From: CAVWCQ01 sp963753545
GTDB lineage: Bacteria; Chloroflexota; Anaerolineae; Aggregatilineales; Aggregatilineaceae
DNA length: 64,000 nt
Direction: 5' to 3'
Assembly (NCBI GenBank): GCA_963753545.1
Contig: CAVWCQ010000008.1
Coordinates: 1,674,001 to 1,738,000 of the forward strand
Shown here: positions 18,520 through 28,048 of the stretch, one piece after another
Position numbering within the stretch: the first letter of the stretch is position 1
Layout: every line of letters begins with the position of its first letter
Notes under the pieces: model-generated
What the model saw: the letters and a program-made list of their open reading frames with translations, nothing else
The model's database searches: none
What the model was told of the DNA's origin: nothing
Program-made: the position numbers and the translations under genes

Positions 18520-18723
18520 ATGGACCTTCACGACGTTTGGAATTCGGCCCAGTATATCCGCGACGAGGACGAGGAGATTGTTGCCGTCGAGATTCCGATT
18601 GAGATGTGGCGCTTTCTGATGGATTATGTGCAGCAGGTCGAAGATCGCGAGGCGGCCCGCCAGCGGCTCGCCAAGCTTCGCAAACCGCCGCAGGATCGGG
18701 ATAGTCTGGACTCGGAGTCGTGA
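18520..18723 (+). CDS. Small acidic protein of unknown function
   Basis: 67 residues, highly charged, without membrane segments. A central helix EEIVAVEIPIEMWRFLMDYVQQVEDREAARQRL is bracketed by an acidic N-terminus and a Lys/Pro-rich tail. Its size and the strand-helix-helix pattern resemble small DNA-binding antitoxin-like proteins (AbrB or RHH size class), but no signature is present and no toxin neighbour is seen. Coding is supported by the GC3-like codon pattern and a TATAAT upstream. GGGA lies 9-12 nt before ATG. Confidence 0.6.
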   Translation: MDLHDVWNSAQYIRDEDEEIVAVEIPIEMWRFLMDYVQQVEDREAARQRLAKLRKPPQDRDSLDSES

Positions 18724-18777
18724 AGGGATAAAAACAACCCGTCCAAATAGAGGGGCTATCAATCGATTACGTCAACC

Positions 18778-18801
18778 AGGGCGGGTGAACATACCCGCCC
18801 T
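18778..18801. repeat. AGGGCGGGT palindrome
   Basis: A 9-bp perfect stem AGGGCGGGT / ACCCGCCCT with a 6-nt loop. It is a member of the GGGCGGGT family also seen at 176 and 30740. Confidence 0.6.
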
Positions 18802-18825
18802 GTGAATTTATCGCATTCGTGTTCC

Positions 18826-18896
18826 TGTCGCCTGGGGTTAAAACCGCCAGGCTATTGAGACAAAAAAAGTCCACTAAAGGGACTCTTAGTGGACTT
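18826..18896 (-). terminator. Terminator made from a diverged copy of the composite repeat
   Basis: It contains GCCTGGGGTT...ACCGCCAGGC and a perfect 10-bp stem AGTCCACTAA / TTAGTGGACT (18869-18896). On the minus strand the stem is followed by seven T, giving a strong intrinsic terminator 54 bp behind the PstS-like gene. Order and sequence parallel the repeats at 2430-2500, so these dispersed repeats appear to act as terminators. Confidence 0.75.
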
Positions 18897-18949
18897 CTAT
18901 GGTTCTCGATTAAGCGGGGCGTGAAACCCCTTAACCGGGAAGATGTTCG

Positions 18950-20983
18950 TTACTGAGCGGCTTCCGTCGCGGCGGGTTCCGCGGTTGCGGCAGGTTCCTG
19001 AGTTGCGGCAGGAGCAGCGGCTTCTGTTGCGGCAGGCGCGGCTGCTTCGGTCGCTTCTGGTGCGACTTCCGTTGCTTCGGGCGCAACTTCGGTGGCTTCA
19101 GGAGTCACTTCTGCGGTGTTGTAGGTGGACAGCATCTGGAAGATTTCGTCCTTCACCGTCGAGCGCAGGGCTTCGAGGTCCACACCCGCGTAGGGGGCGG
19201 CTTCCAACTGGTTCAGGACGTCGTCGCTGAAGAAGCTCCACAGGAAGGCGCGCAGGATGCCATTATTGGCGAAGTTAGCGGTGTTGAAGTAGTAGAGCAC
19301 CGGGTACGACAGCGGGTAGCCTTCGTCCTCCGGAGCCACACAGCCGTTACCCGCGTCAATAGACAGGACTTTCAGGCTGTCCTTGGCGGCGCTGGTTTGG
19401 AGATCGCTCCAACGCAGGAAGGTGATGGCGTTATCGGTGTTGGCAATGCCCTGGGCGCGGTACAGCGGATCGTCGCTTTCGGTCATATCGTCACGCACGA
19501 CGAATTTCAGATCTTTAATCAGGTTGGCGATCACATAGTCGGCGTCACCCGTTGAGCGCGGCGGAGCGACAACCAGCAGCGGCTTGTCGGGCCAATCAGG
19601 ATTGATGGCATTCCAGTTGGCAGCGGCGGGCGTTTCTTCGGTCCCGGCACGCAGCAGCGTGGAAACCTGATCAACGGTCAGGCAGTCCACCCAATCGGCG
19701 CTGGCAGGAACAGCAAAGACAATCGACTCCGTGCCGTAGTTCACTTCGACCAAATCGCAGGTCGCCTTCTGTTCATCGCTGATCGGCTGGGTGGTTTGCA
19801 GGACATCCAGGGTAGGCGTGTCGCCGCAAATGGCTTCCCACCCGGCGGTATTGCCCAGCGTGTTGATCTGGACATCCGCGAGGGGATAGTCGCCGGTAAA
19901 GCCCGTCACAATCGACTTCGTGAGCGGGTAGAGGACGGAGGTTCCGCCCACCAAAACCGTGCCCACTTCCTGAGTCGAAATGTTGACCGGGGTGACGGGG
20001 CGGGTGAAGGTGCGGCCCGCGCGGGCGTTCAGCACGTTATCGACACCCGTCTGATTCACATCAGTGGTGGGGGCGGTGTAGCCGCTGGTCACGATAGCGG
20101 TCTGGGCGGCGGTGTCGGTCAGCACGAACTGCATAAAGTTCTGGACCTCTTCACGGGCAGCGCTGGTGGCGTTGACATAGAGATACAGCGTCCGCGCGAA
20201 GGGGTAGCTCTGGGCGGCCATCGACTCAGCGGAAGGCGCGTTGCACGCACCATTTGCGTCCTGGATGCTGAGCGGCGGGACCGTCGCATCGGGATCGAGG
20301 CGGGTCAGATCGGACAGCGACAGGAAGCCCATCACGCTCGAATTTTCCGCCTTCACCGCATCAAGAACAGCCGCCGGATCGTCCTGAAGCTGCACATCGC
20401 TGCGCAGCGCTTCCGCCGGAAGCAGGCTGGCGAATACGGTGTAGATGGACGTGAATGACTGCGGCCCATAGAACTCGATGGGTGTGGTCAGCGTGGTCGA
20501 TCCCAGGTAATCCCAGGCGGCGTTTTCGGGCAGATCACCTGCCTGAGAACTGCCCTGCCACAGGTTGCTGAGCTGTTCCTGTCCTGGGCAAGTCACGCCA
20601 GAGGCAGGGGGAACCAACAGAGCGACGATTTCATAGGCCAGCACGGTTTCGACAAACTGCGCGCCATTTCCACAGCGGGCGATCTGATCGTCCGAAATCG
20701 GCTCGGTGGAGACGGTGATGTCGGCAGCGCCGCTGCACATATCGGTGAAGCCTGTGGTCAGCCCGGCGAGGTCAATGGAGACATTGGCATCGGCATTCGC
20801 GCCCACATAGGAATCGCGAAGAGCCGTCATCAGCGCCTGGACTTCGGGCTGGAAAGCGCCTCTGATCGTTACCCCTGTGCTGTTATCTTGGGCATGGCTG
20901 GCCGGGGCTGCCAGCGAAAAAACGAGGGTCATCAAAATCATGACCAGTAAAACTGGCCGTAACGCGCGCCAGGAGTGTGGCAT
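18950..20983 (-). CDS. PstS-like substrate-binding protein, tandem duplication
   Basis: 677 residues with a Sec signal peptide (cleavage near SHAQD). There are two consecutive phosphate-binding-protein-like domains. Domain 1 (about 35-320) contains MCSGAADITVSTEPISDDQIARC; domain 2 (about 340-620) contains the equivalent TTQPISDEQKATC and the VLVGGTSVLYPLTKSIV opening typical of PstS G-S-T-x-x-x-P loops. A C-terminal ~50-residue low-complexity tail of PEATEVA and PAATE repeats suggests surface display through a flexible linker. No PstCAB genes follow, so it may act alone or with a distant transporter. ATG 20983 has AGGA upstream. Confidence 0.85.
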   Translation of the reverse strand: MPHSWRALRPVLLVMILMTLVFSLAAPASHAQDNSTGVTIRGAFQPEVQALMTALRDSYVGANADANVSIDLAGLTTGFTDMCSGAADITVSTEPISDDQIARCGNGAQFVETVLAYEIVALLVPPASGVTCPGQEQLSNLWQGSSQAGDLPENAAWDYLGSTTLTTPIEFYGPQSFTSIYTVFASLLPAEALRSDVQLQDDPAAVLDAVKAENSSVMGFLSLSDLTRLDPDATVPPLSIQDANGACNAPSAESMAAQSYPFARTLYLYVNATSAAREEVQNFMQFVLTDTAAQTAIVTSGYTAPTTDVNQTGVDNVLNARAGRTFTRPVTPVNISTQEVGTVLVGGTSVLYPLTKSIVTGFTGDYPLADVQINTLGNTAGWEAICGDTPTLDVLQTTQPISDEQKATCDLVEVNYGTESIVFAVPASADWVDCLTVDQVSTLLRAGTEETPAAANWNAINPDWPDKPLLVVAPPRSTGDADYVIANLIKDLKFVVRDDMTESDDPLYRAQGIANTDNAITFLRWSDLQTSAAKDSLKVLSIDAGNGCVAPEDEGYPLSYPVLYYFNTANFANNGILRAFLWSFFSDDVLNQLEAAPYAGVDLEALRSTVKDEIFQMLSTYNTAEVTPEATEVAPEATEVAPEATEAAAPAATEAAAPAATQEPAATAEPAATEAAQ

Positions 20984-21174
20984 AGATCCTCCAAGTTAGT
21001 GAATAAACAAACAAAAAGCCGCGCGACATTCACGCGGGTATCTAGGTGCTCCAAAAGGGGAAGTATACACCAGAACAGCCCCACTTGACCAGATGAGGAG
21101 TTTCGGCTGTTGTTGCCGATCTGATAGGGGTTGAGTATTCTTTACTCGCTCCGATTAGAATCAGGATACGTCTT

Positions 21175-21660
21175 ATGAGCCATCTCCCCATTGAAATCAG
21201 TTGGCTGAACATTGCCCAACACCCGGATATCCTGGCTGTGCTGCCGCCAGGAGCGATTTTGTCTCTGCCTGTTCCGGCGGCGCGGCTGCAAAGCCTGTGC
21301 GGGTTTTATTACACGCGGGACAGCGAGGGACAGGCGCAGATCGTGGCCCGGTTTTGCGGCAGCCTGATCCAGCAGGATTTGTTTGACCTGCGCTGCCCAG
21401 AGGACGGGCCCCTGTTCCCTGAACTGAACGGGCACCCGATTCCAGAGCGTGTGCCGCTGCCGGGTGATGCGTACACGCCGTTTTATAGCGCGCTGGGAAC
21501 ACTGCTGATGCTCTATGCCGGGCGCGAACAGCCCTGTGATGCCGGGAAGATTTACCTGGATTCGCTGTCCAAGCTGGAACCAGAGACGCTCATCCCGGTC
21601 TATCGAGCGCTCAACCCGGCGTTTTTTGCGTGGCTGCGCGGCAATTCATGTGATGAATAA
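21175..21660 (+). CDS. Hypothetical protein
   Basis: 161 residues, soluble, no signal peptide, no recognised motif. It has a Pro-rich beta pattern in the middle (RCPEDGPLFPELNGHPIP) and a helical C-terminus with two Cys. It overlaps the next gene by 8 bp (its GATGAATAA contains the downstream ATG), so both are translated from one message. A partner role for the methyltransferase is possible but unproven. Confidence 0.65.
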   Translation: MSHLPIEISWLNIAQHPDILAVLPPGAILSLPVPAARLQSLCGFYYTRDSEGQAQIVARFCGSLIQQDLFDLRCPEDGPLFPELNGHPIPERVPLPGDAYTPFYSALGTLLMLYAGREQPCDAGKIYLDSLSKLEPETLIPVYRALNPAFFAWLRGNSCDE

Positions 21661-22333
21661 CCTGCCTGACGCCATCAAAAAAGCATGGTGGGGATTGGTT
21701 CGCTTCGGATTCCGCCTGCTTTATAACGAGATCGCCTTCACTTACGACACGGTGAGCCGCGTCGTCAGTATGGGGCAGTGGCGCGATTGGGGCCGCAGCG
21801 GTTTCAAACACCTCAACGTCCCACCGGGATCGCGTATCCTCGAACTGGCGCATGGCACAGGCAACATCGAACTGGATCTGCATGCTGCTGGATATGACAC
21901 CACCGCCATAGATCTCAGCAAGTCGATGGGGCATATCGCCCGCCGCAAACTGTGCCGCCAGGGGATTAATCCGCCGCTGATCCGGGCGCGGGGGCAGGCT
22001 CTTCCCTTCGCCGCGCAGACGTTTCCCGCCGCGATCAGCACCTTTCCCACCGAATTTATTGTCGATCCGGTCACGCTGGCGGAAGTGAACCGCGTGTTAC
22101 GACCCGGCGGGCGGCTGGTGATTGTCTTTAACGGCGTGCTTACGCGGCGCGGCGCGGCGGGGAATGCGCTCGAACTCGCTTATCGCGTCACCGGGCAGCG
22201 CGGCCCCTGGCCTGTCAAGCTAGAGGAGCGATTTGTCCAGGCCGGGTTCCGCGTCGAAGCGATCACCGAATCGCTGCCGCGCAGTCAGGTGCTGTTGTTT
22301 GTGGCGGTGAAGATAGAGTTGCCCCACCCCTAA
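21653..22333 (+). CDS. Class I SAM-dependent methyltransferase (UbiE-like)
   Basis: 226 residues from ATG 21653, inside the end of the upstream gene. SAM motif I is ILELAHGTGNIELDL at about 61-75, motif II is TTAIDLSKSMGHIAR (acidic Asp binding the ribose hydroxyls), and a post-motif RVLRPGGRLVIVFNG is typical of UbiE/Methyltransf_11. The substrate is unknown. The C-terminus reaches PHP at 22333, touching the convergent gene by 4 bp. Confidence 0.85.
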   Translation: MNNLPDAIKKAWWGLVRFGFRLLYNEIAFTYDTVSRVVSMGQWRDWGRSGFKHLNVPPGSRILELAHGTGNIELDLHAAGYDTTAIDLSKSMGHIARRKLCRQGINPPLIRARGQALPFAAQTFPAAISTFPTEFIVDPVTLAEVNRVLRPGGRLVIVFNGVLTRRGAAGNALELAYRVTGQRGPWPVKLEERFVQAGFRVEAITESLPRSQVLLFVAVKIELPHP

Positions 22334-23696
22334 TCCACCATCGCCGCCAACTGTTCAGCCGAAATATCCTTTAATGCCCGAAACCATGCGCGGTGGCTTT
22401 CATCTCCCCACAACTGAATGTCTGTATATTCTTTCGCTTCCCCGCTCAAAATGTCAGTCAGATAAGCAATCCACTCGCCCTGGAAGGAAAGAAGATCATC
22501 ACGCGGATCGATGAAGTAGCTGTCAACGAAAACTTCCCATGTGGCAGGCGTAGCAAATTTCAAGAGCGCTTCACCCGCTTCGTAGCGAATCGGCGAGTCA
22601 AAAAACCGTTCGTCCCAATCCACATCTCCGGATCGCATCAGGCTGGAAAGAATATGGAAAGCATCATACTGTTGGCTCAGTTTCCCGACCAAATGCGTTG
22701 CAACCGCCCGCATGGGGATATTGCCTTTCCACCACCGTGCTATCTTTTGGAGTTGATAAAAGGCGGTTTTGTTCCCGATGATCTGCCGCCTCAAATTGCT
22801 GGATCAAATATTGGTAGGCAGGAGACGTCAGATAACCGGGCGGCTGGTCAATGTGCCTCCGCCTTCTGCTGAGGCGCATAGCAGCGCCTTGCTTGTTTAG
22901 CGCTTGATGAAGCCGCGTCCAGTCCATGCGAATGTATTTAACCTTATCATTCTGTGGATCAGCCAGACAAAGCGCTACCATCGTATCGATTCGCTTGTTG
23001 AGCCAAGCCTGGGATTTACTTGAATGATTATTTAGAAGCGTGGAAGCAACAGTCGGCAAATCCAGTAATTCCTCGTGGGCTTCCAGCAATTTGAGCAGGC
23101 GTTGAAGCAGCAGTTGATCGAATTCCTCAGATTGCCAAGCTAAGCTATGACCTAAGGAACTTGTCAAAATCTCGCTCTGAATAAGAGGAGTGCAAGCATC
23201 GATCATCTCAAAAAACCAGGCACGATTAATCGGGTGTTTTTCGGCTAACAGGCGTGCACAATCCAGCCAATCGAGAAAGATAATCATCGTGCATACCCGG
23301 TGACAAAATGATTGCCTCGCGCCGGGCGATTGCTGCCTGGGCCAGCGGCTTAAATTCCGTCACAAGCAGATTGGCTGGGGTGGCGGCAAATGCCCGTAGA
23401 GCATAGATGCGCTGCCATTTTTCCTGCGTTTCATCCAGAAAGATCGCGCGCAGTTCCGGCAGCACAGCGAATGAACGGAAGGCTATTAGTAATCGGGCGG
23501 CGAGATGACTTACACTGTACGGCGCGTGATAGACAAGCTGAAGCATATCCTGCGCTGCTGTATCGCGATCCTGCCATTTGAATTGTTTAGTTGTTGGGGA
23601 CACGAGAGAAGCACTTGAGGTGGTGCTGCACCGTTTATTTGGATACATCCAATCTAACACGACCGTGTTCATGGTGTCAACCAAAAGTCTTCGCAC
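22330..23696 (-). CDS. Conserved hypothetical helical-repeat protein (two frameshifts)
   Basis: Three consecutive open stretches in different frames (23696-~23285, ~23287-~22780, ~22794-22330) give one continuous protein of ~450 residues when two small indels are bridged. All parts are helical with HEAT-like spacing (HLAARLLIAFRSFAVLPELR, QEKWQRIYALRAFAATP, later EAGEALLKFATPATWEVF). That suggests a solenoid scaffold. The C-terminal end carries FQGEWIAYLTDILSG. No enzymatic motif is visible. The start is uncertain; ATG 23672 or 23648 is as good as 23696. Confidence 0.55.
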
Positions 23697-23763
23697 TTCC
23701 AGACAGAGCGTGTTAATCTTTGGGGCTGCATTCTTTTTTCAGTTGTTGAAAGAGGTTTCACCA

Positions 23764-25005
23764 GTGCGCAGTCGCTCGGCGTTGTTCCTGATTTTCATTA
23801 CGTTTGTTGCCTTCATCAGCCTGGGGTCGCCCGACGGCCTGCTCGATATCGCCAACCCGCGTATTCGCGATACGTTTTCTATCGGCAAGGATATCTTCGG
23901 CCTGATCTTTATTACCGGGCTGATCGGCTATTTCACGTCCAGCTTTTTTGCCGGGCAGTTGGTCGCCAGGATGGGCATTGGGCGGCTGCTCTCGGCAAGC
24001 TGCGCGACGACTGCCGCCGCGCTGCTCGGTTATGCGATGTCTCCGGCGTGGGGTTGGTTTGTGCTGATGGGACTGCTCGGCGGGGCAGGGGCGGGTGCGA
24101 TTGATGCCGGGTTGAATACCTACGTGGCGACAAATTATGGGCCGCGCCTGATGTTCTGGCTGCACGCTTTCTTTGGCGTGGGGGTGACCAGCGGTACGGC
24201 GTTAATGAGCTTGGTCATCAATTCCGGGCATCCCTGGCGGATAGGGTATGCGATTGTTGGCGGGTTACAGTTGACGCTGGCGCTCGTTTTCCTGGTCACG
24301 CGGGCGCGCTGGAACAATCCCCACCCCGACACAGACAGGCCTGTTCATAAGCAGGAGGCCACGCCGATCCGTGAGACGCTGAGCATTCCGGTTGTCTGGC
24401 TCGGCATTGCCCTGTTTTTCTTTTACTGCGGGGCAGAAGTGATTGCAGGGCGCTGGTCCTCGTCACTGTTTATTGAAGGACGGCATATTAAGGCGGAAAC
24501 TGCCGGGATGTGGGTTTCGGCCTATTGGGGCATGTTTACCGTGGGGCGCGTCCTGGCCGGATTCAGCGGGCGCTGGCTGACGCCGCTGGCCTTTATCCGC
24601 CTGTCGATGATGGGCGCGATCTGCGCGGCGCTGCTGCTCGCCGCCAACCCCTTCAGCGGATCGGGCGGTCTGGCCCTGGCCTTGATGGGCCTTATGTTTG
24701 CGCCGATCTTCCCGATCCTGATATCGATCACGCCAGGACAAGTCGGCAGCGCTCATACCGCCAACACCATCGGTTTTCAGATCGGCGCAGCGGCAATCGG
24801 CGGATCGCTGCTGCCCGGTTTGACTGGCGTTCTGGCCGAAAGTGTCTCGATCAAAGTGCAGCCGTTTGTGCTGCTGACAGTTACCATTCTAATCCTTGTG
24901 CTGCATGAAATGGGGCTGCGCCTGCGCGAAGCACCGCGCCTCCCGCAAGTCGGAACCAGAAGCCGTGCCAGTAACAGGGGATCGCTAACCCCCGGCTCAG
25001 TCTGA
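23764..25005 (+). CDS. MFS transporter
   Basis: The GTG start at 23764 is preferred because AGAGG lies 9 nt upstream and the first helix (LFLIFITFVAFISLGSPDGLL) starts right after. The protein has 413 residues and 12 membrane segments. A conserved MFS loop-2 motif follows helix 2 (FAGQLVARMGIGRLLSAS). The family looks like the FucP/YfkF-type sugar or drug transporters (GGAGAGAIDAGLNTYVA in helix 4/5 resembles the GxGxGxxDxxxNxY motif of fucose/glucose permease-like proteins). The substrate is unknown. Confidence 0.85.
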   Translation: MRSRSALFLIFITFVAFISLGSPDGLLDIANPRIRDTFSIGKDIFGLIFITGLIGYFTSSFFAGQLVARMGIGRLLSASCATTAAALLGYAMSPAWGWFVLMGLLGGAGAGAIDAGLNTYVATNYGPRLMFWLHAFFGVGVTSGTALMSLVINSGHPWRIGYAIVGGLQLTLALVFLVTRARWNNPHPDTDRPVHKQEATPIRETLSIPVVWLGIALFFFYCGAEVIAGRWSSSLFIEGRHIKAETAGMWVSAYWGMFTVGRVLAGFSGRWLTPLAFIRLSMMGAICAALLLAANPFSGSGGLALALMGLMFAPIFPILISITPGQVGSAHTANTIGFQIGAAAIGGSLLPGLTGVLAESVSIKVQPFVLLTVTILILVLHEMGLRLREAPRLPQVGTRSRASNRGSLTPGSV

Positions 25006-25010
25006 GAAAT

Positions 25011-25030
25011 GGGGCGTATAAGTACGCCCC
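25011..25030. repeat. GGGGCGTA palindrome
   Basis: An 8-bp perfect stem GGGGCGTA / TACGCCCC with a TAAG loop, 5 bp behind the MFS stop. No T-tract follows. It belongs to the class of GC-rich intergenic palindromes in this window. Confidence 0.55.
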
Positions 25031-25076
25031 TCCACAAAACACAACACCCCTCTTGCCAATCATTCCCCTTGATTTA

Positions 25077-25085
25077 TGATATAAT
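25077..25085 (+). promoter_or_regulatory. Extended -10 promoter for the DHFR-fold gene
   Basis: TGA-TATAAT (TGn plus perfect TATAAT at 25080-25085), 54 bp before ATG 25139. A TTGCCA at 25053 is 21 bp away and too distant for a standard -35, so the extended -10 is the main support. Confidence 0.55.
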
Positions 25086-25138
25086 AGCAGAACTTATGTT
25101 CTGAATCTGCCCGGTATCCAGACCGAAGGAGACTTCCT

Positions 25139-25753
25139 ATGAGCATGGTTTTTGTCGAACTCTCGATGTCGCTGGACGGTTTTGTCACTGGACCGAACGA
25201 TAGCCCTGAACAGCCCCTGGGTGAGGGGGGCGAATCGCTGTTTAAATGGTATTCCAGCGGCGACACGGCCTTTCCGCTGCCGGGTACCGATATGGTTTTT
25301 CAGGTCTCCCGGGCCAGTGCCGATCTGCTTCAGGCGGAATGGAACACCATCGGGGCGATGGTGGCGGGGCGGCGGATGTTCGATATTGCCCATGCCTGGG
25401 GAGGGTATCCGCCAGGCGGGGGACCGTGTTTTATCGTCACGCATAACCCCCCACAGGAATGGCTGAAGGACGGATCGCCATTTACCTTCGTCACGGATGG
25501 AGTAAAAAGCGCGGTTCGCCAGGCGAAAATAGCCGCTGGGAACAAAAATGTCTCGATCAGCAGCGCCAACATCATGCAGCAGTGCCTGAAAGCGGGGCTG
25601 TTAGACGAAATTCACGTCGATCTGGTGCCTGTCCTGCTGGGGTCCGGGGTCCGGCTGTTCGAGCATCTGGGCTCTGCGCCCATTCAACTCGAAACGATCC
25701 GGGTGGTCGAGGCTCAGGATGTCACTCATCTGCGCTATCGGGTGGTTAAGTAA
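25139..25753 (+). CDS. Dihydrofolate reductase family / RibD C-terminal domain protein
   Basis: 204 residues with the DHFR fold: VFVELSMSLDGFVTGPND at the N-terminus (the S-x-DG motif), GAMVAGRRMFD for NADPH binding at about 76-86, PCFIVTHNPP, and the C-terminal LLDEIHVDLVPVLLGSGVRLF typical of RibD_C single-domain reductases. These stand-alone proteins reduce unknown pteridine- or pyrimidine-like substrates. GAAGGAGAC lies upstream of ATG. Confidence 0.88.
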   Translation: MSMVFVELSMSLDGFVTGPNDSPEQPLGEGGESLFKWYSSGDTAFPLPGTDMVFQVSRASADLLQAEWNTIGAMVAGRRMFDIAHAWGGYPPGGGPCFIVTHNPPQEWLKDGSPFTFVTDGVKSAVRQAKIAAGNKNVSISSANIMQQCLKAGLLDEIHVDLVPVLLGSGVRLFEHLGSAPIQLETIRVVEAQDVTHLRYRVVK

Positions 25754-25830
25754 CGGGTTTGCGATAAAACAGGAGCGATCCGGTTACATGGATCGCCCCT
25801 TATGAATCTTCGTTGTGAGGGTGAGAGGCC

Positions 25831-26819
25831 CTAGATCGCTGGCGGAACGGCTTCTGGCGCTGCTGTACCCACGGCTGGTTCAAACGGCGCAGCGGCTTCG
25901 GCCTGAACGGCGGCGACCTTCTCTGCTGCCAACACGCGCTGCAAGGCAGTAATCGCCACTTCGATCATTTCCCTGTCTGGTTCGCGGGTGGTCAGGCTCT
26001 GCAGGGCCAGATTGGGCCGGGTGAGCCAGCGCATAAAGCGGTTATCCTGGTGTTTAGCTGAGAAACGCAGGATCACTCGTAGGCAACGCTGGCGATGGGC
26101 AGCACCAGACCGACGCGTGACACCAACAGCGCGAAAATATTGTGGGGCCGCCCGGTGGCGATGTGGATCAGCACCGACAGCGAGACCAGCGTCAGCAAAA
26201 AGGCCGTGCCGCAGCGTGGGTGCTGAACGGAAAACGTCTGCACATTTTCGGGAGTCAGTTCGACGCCCGCTTCATAAGCATTGATCGTTTTGTGTTCTGC
26301 GCCATGATAGCCAAACAGCCGGGCAACATCTTTCATGTGGCCAATAGCCCAGATGTAGCCGATGACCAGACTTAGTTTGATCATGCCTTCGATCACATCA
26401 GCAGCGAGGCGGCTGTCCAGCCCGGTGACCGATTTGACTCCGGCTGACATAGCCGCCGGGAAGACGAAAAACAGGCCAATGCCCATGCCGAGGGAGATCA
26501 CGACGAGGCCCATGCCCGCCGCACCTTCAAAGGAAAATTCCGGCTTACCTTCCTCCTCTGGCGCGGCGATATCTGCCGACCAGAGCAGGGCGCGAGTGCC
26601 CAGCCCAAGCGCGTCCCACAGCATGACCAGCCCCCGCAGGAACGGGGTGCGCGCGATCCGGCTGCGGTAGAGGGCGGCATTCAGCGGCTCTTCCTTGATT
26701 TCAATTTCGCCTTTTGGATTGCGAACGGCAATCGCGGCGATATACTGCCCGCGCATCATCACACCTTCGATGATCGCCTGTCCCCCATACGAGAACTGCA
26801 TTGGCTTTTCGTTTTCCAT
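25831..26819 (-). CDS. DUF1385 membrane protein, YqhQ-like (frameshifted)
   Basis: The frame from 26819 gives the DUF1385 hallmark YGGQAIIEGVMMRG, three to four membrane helices (e.g. GMGLVVISLGMGIGLFFVFPA), and the conserved GYHGAEHKTINAYE plus HPRCGTAFLL. It stops at 26073 just where family members continue with a FLRFSAKH-type sequence; exactly that continuation (ILRFSAKHQDNRFMRWLTRP) sits in the next frame. One missing base near 26075 explains it and gives 329 residues. The AEHK and PRCGT motifs suggest a metal-dependent activity, and the function is unknown. Confidence 0.85.
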
Positions 26820-26851
26820 ACGGCTTACTCCACAGTTATGACGATAACGGT

Positions 26852-28048
26852 CTACAAAACCAGCGCATCATTGTGCCGCGATCCCTGCCGGTTGGCAAGA
26901 ATTATAGCCATCGCTCCTAACAGGAGTATGACAAACACGAGGCCGAACGCTGTCCCGATGCTGGTCTGATCCGCGATCCAGCCCAGAACCTGCGGTGCGA
27001 TCAGTGTTGCAGAACCAGAGCCGAACAGGGCGCGCACGCTGGCAACATTGGCCCGGTCCGGCGCGGCGCTGATCGCCAGGGACATCGACAGCGGGAAGAA
27101 GTTGCCCACGCCCAGCCCGGTGATAAACAGCCCAATCAGATTCAGGAGAGGGATGGGCGAGAGCCAGAAGATCGGGAAACCAGCACAGGCGACACCCGTT
27201 GAGATCAGCAGTACTTTGGGCGTTGGCGTGCGCTGCGCGATCCGGCTGACGGTGACTCGCCCGCCCAGCATGCCGATCATGAAGGCCCAGATCGCGCCGG
27301 ACGCTTCCACCTTGCTCAGGCCCACTTCATTCTTCATAAAATCCGCGCCCCAAAAAGCGAGACAGCGTTCGATGGCAACCAGCAGGAAGACAATCCACAA
27401 GTAGAACCAGAAGACGCGCGGCAGCGCGCGGTACGAGTCGACTGTGGCCTGCCCGATCTTTGGAGTGGGGGAGTCGGGGATCGGTTGGCTGCGCCGGAGG
27501 GCGACGGTGATAGCCCACAGGAACAGGATCGTGATCTGCGCGCCGCGCCAGCCCACGCCGATCCCGATATAAAGGGCTATCAACAGCGGCGAACTGCTGG
27601 CGACGATGCTGGATGTGATGTTCGCTTCGGTCAGGGCAATGGCGCGCTGCGATCCGTGCCTATCCGAGAGCACAGCCTGCACCGTACTGAGCAAAAAACA
27701 GCCGAGGAAGCCCATCAGCCACGTACCCAGGATCGTGATCGCCGGGTGACGACCTATTACGAGAAGGAACGTACCGCAGCCCATGCCGAAACTGCCGCCC
27801 CAGAACGCGGCGCGCCGTCCCCAGCGCTGGATCAGGCGATCCGCGCTCAGGCCGCCGAGAATGGTCCCAACGGCCATGCTGCTCAGGTGCAGCCCGGCAA
27901 CCGTGTAACTGAGGCCCAGTTCATCGCGGATAAACGGCATGATCGGGCCGAGGATGGCCTCCTGAAAGGCATAATAGGCCATTCCCCAGTACATCAGCCA
28001 GGTGAGACGGTCACGGCTGTACGGTGCGCCGGGCGAAACGGTTGGCAT
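26852..28048 (-). CDS. MFS transporter (paralog 1)
   Basis: ATG 28048 (MPTVSPGAPYSRDRLTW) with GGAG upstream gives ~398 residues and 12 membrane helices, including the MFS motif GGLSADRLIQRWGRRAAFWGG after helix 2. It is closely similar in layout to the gene at 28011-29183 (shared motifs RDRYTW/RDRLTW, ILGPIMPFIRDEL, LGWIADQ), so the two are tandem duplicates. It overlaps the upstream paralog by 38 bp and is co-transcribed with it. Confidence 0.85.
   Translation of the reverse strand: MPTVSPGAPYSRDRLTWLMYWGMAYYAFQEAILGPIMPFIRDELGLSYTVAGLHLSSMAVGTILGGLSADRLIQRWGRRAAFWGGSFGMGCGTFLLVIGRHPAITILGTWLMGFLGCFLLSTVQAVLSDRHGSQRAIALTEANITSSIVASSSPLLIALYIGIGVGWRGAQITILFLWAITVALRRSQPIPDSPTPKIGQATVDSYRALPRVFWFYLWIVFLLVAIERCLAFWGADFMKNEVGLSKVEASGAIWAFMIGMLGGRVTVSRIAQRTPTPKVLLISTGVACAGFPIFWLSPIPLLNLIGLFITGLGVGNFFPLSMSLAISAAPDRANVASVRALFGSGSATLIAPQVLGWIADQTSIGTAFGLVFVILLLGAMAIILANRQGSRHNDALVL

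Noticed and set aside
18277..18762. 161-codon minus-strand ORF opposite the small gene at 18520
   Set aside because: No ribosome binding site, low-complexity and unusual residue content, and the plus-strand 67-residue ORF has better promoter and codon support.
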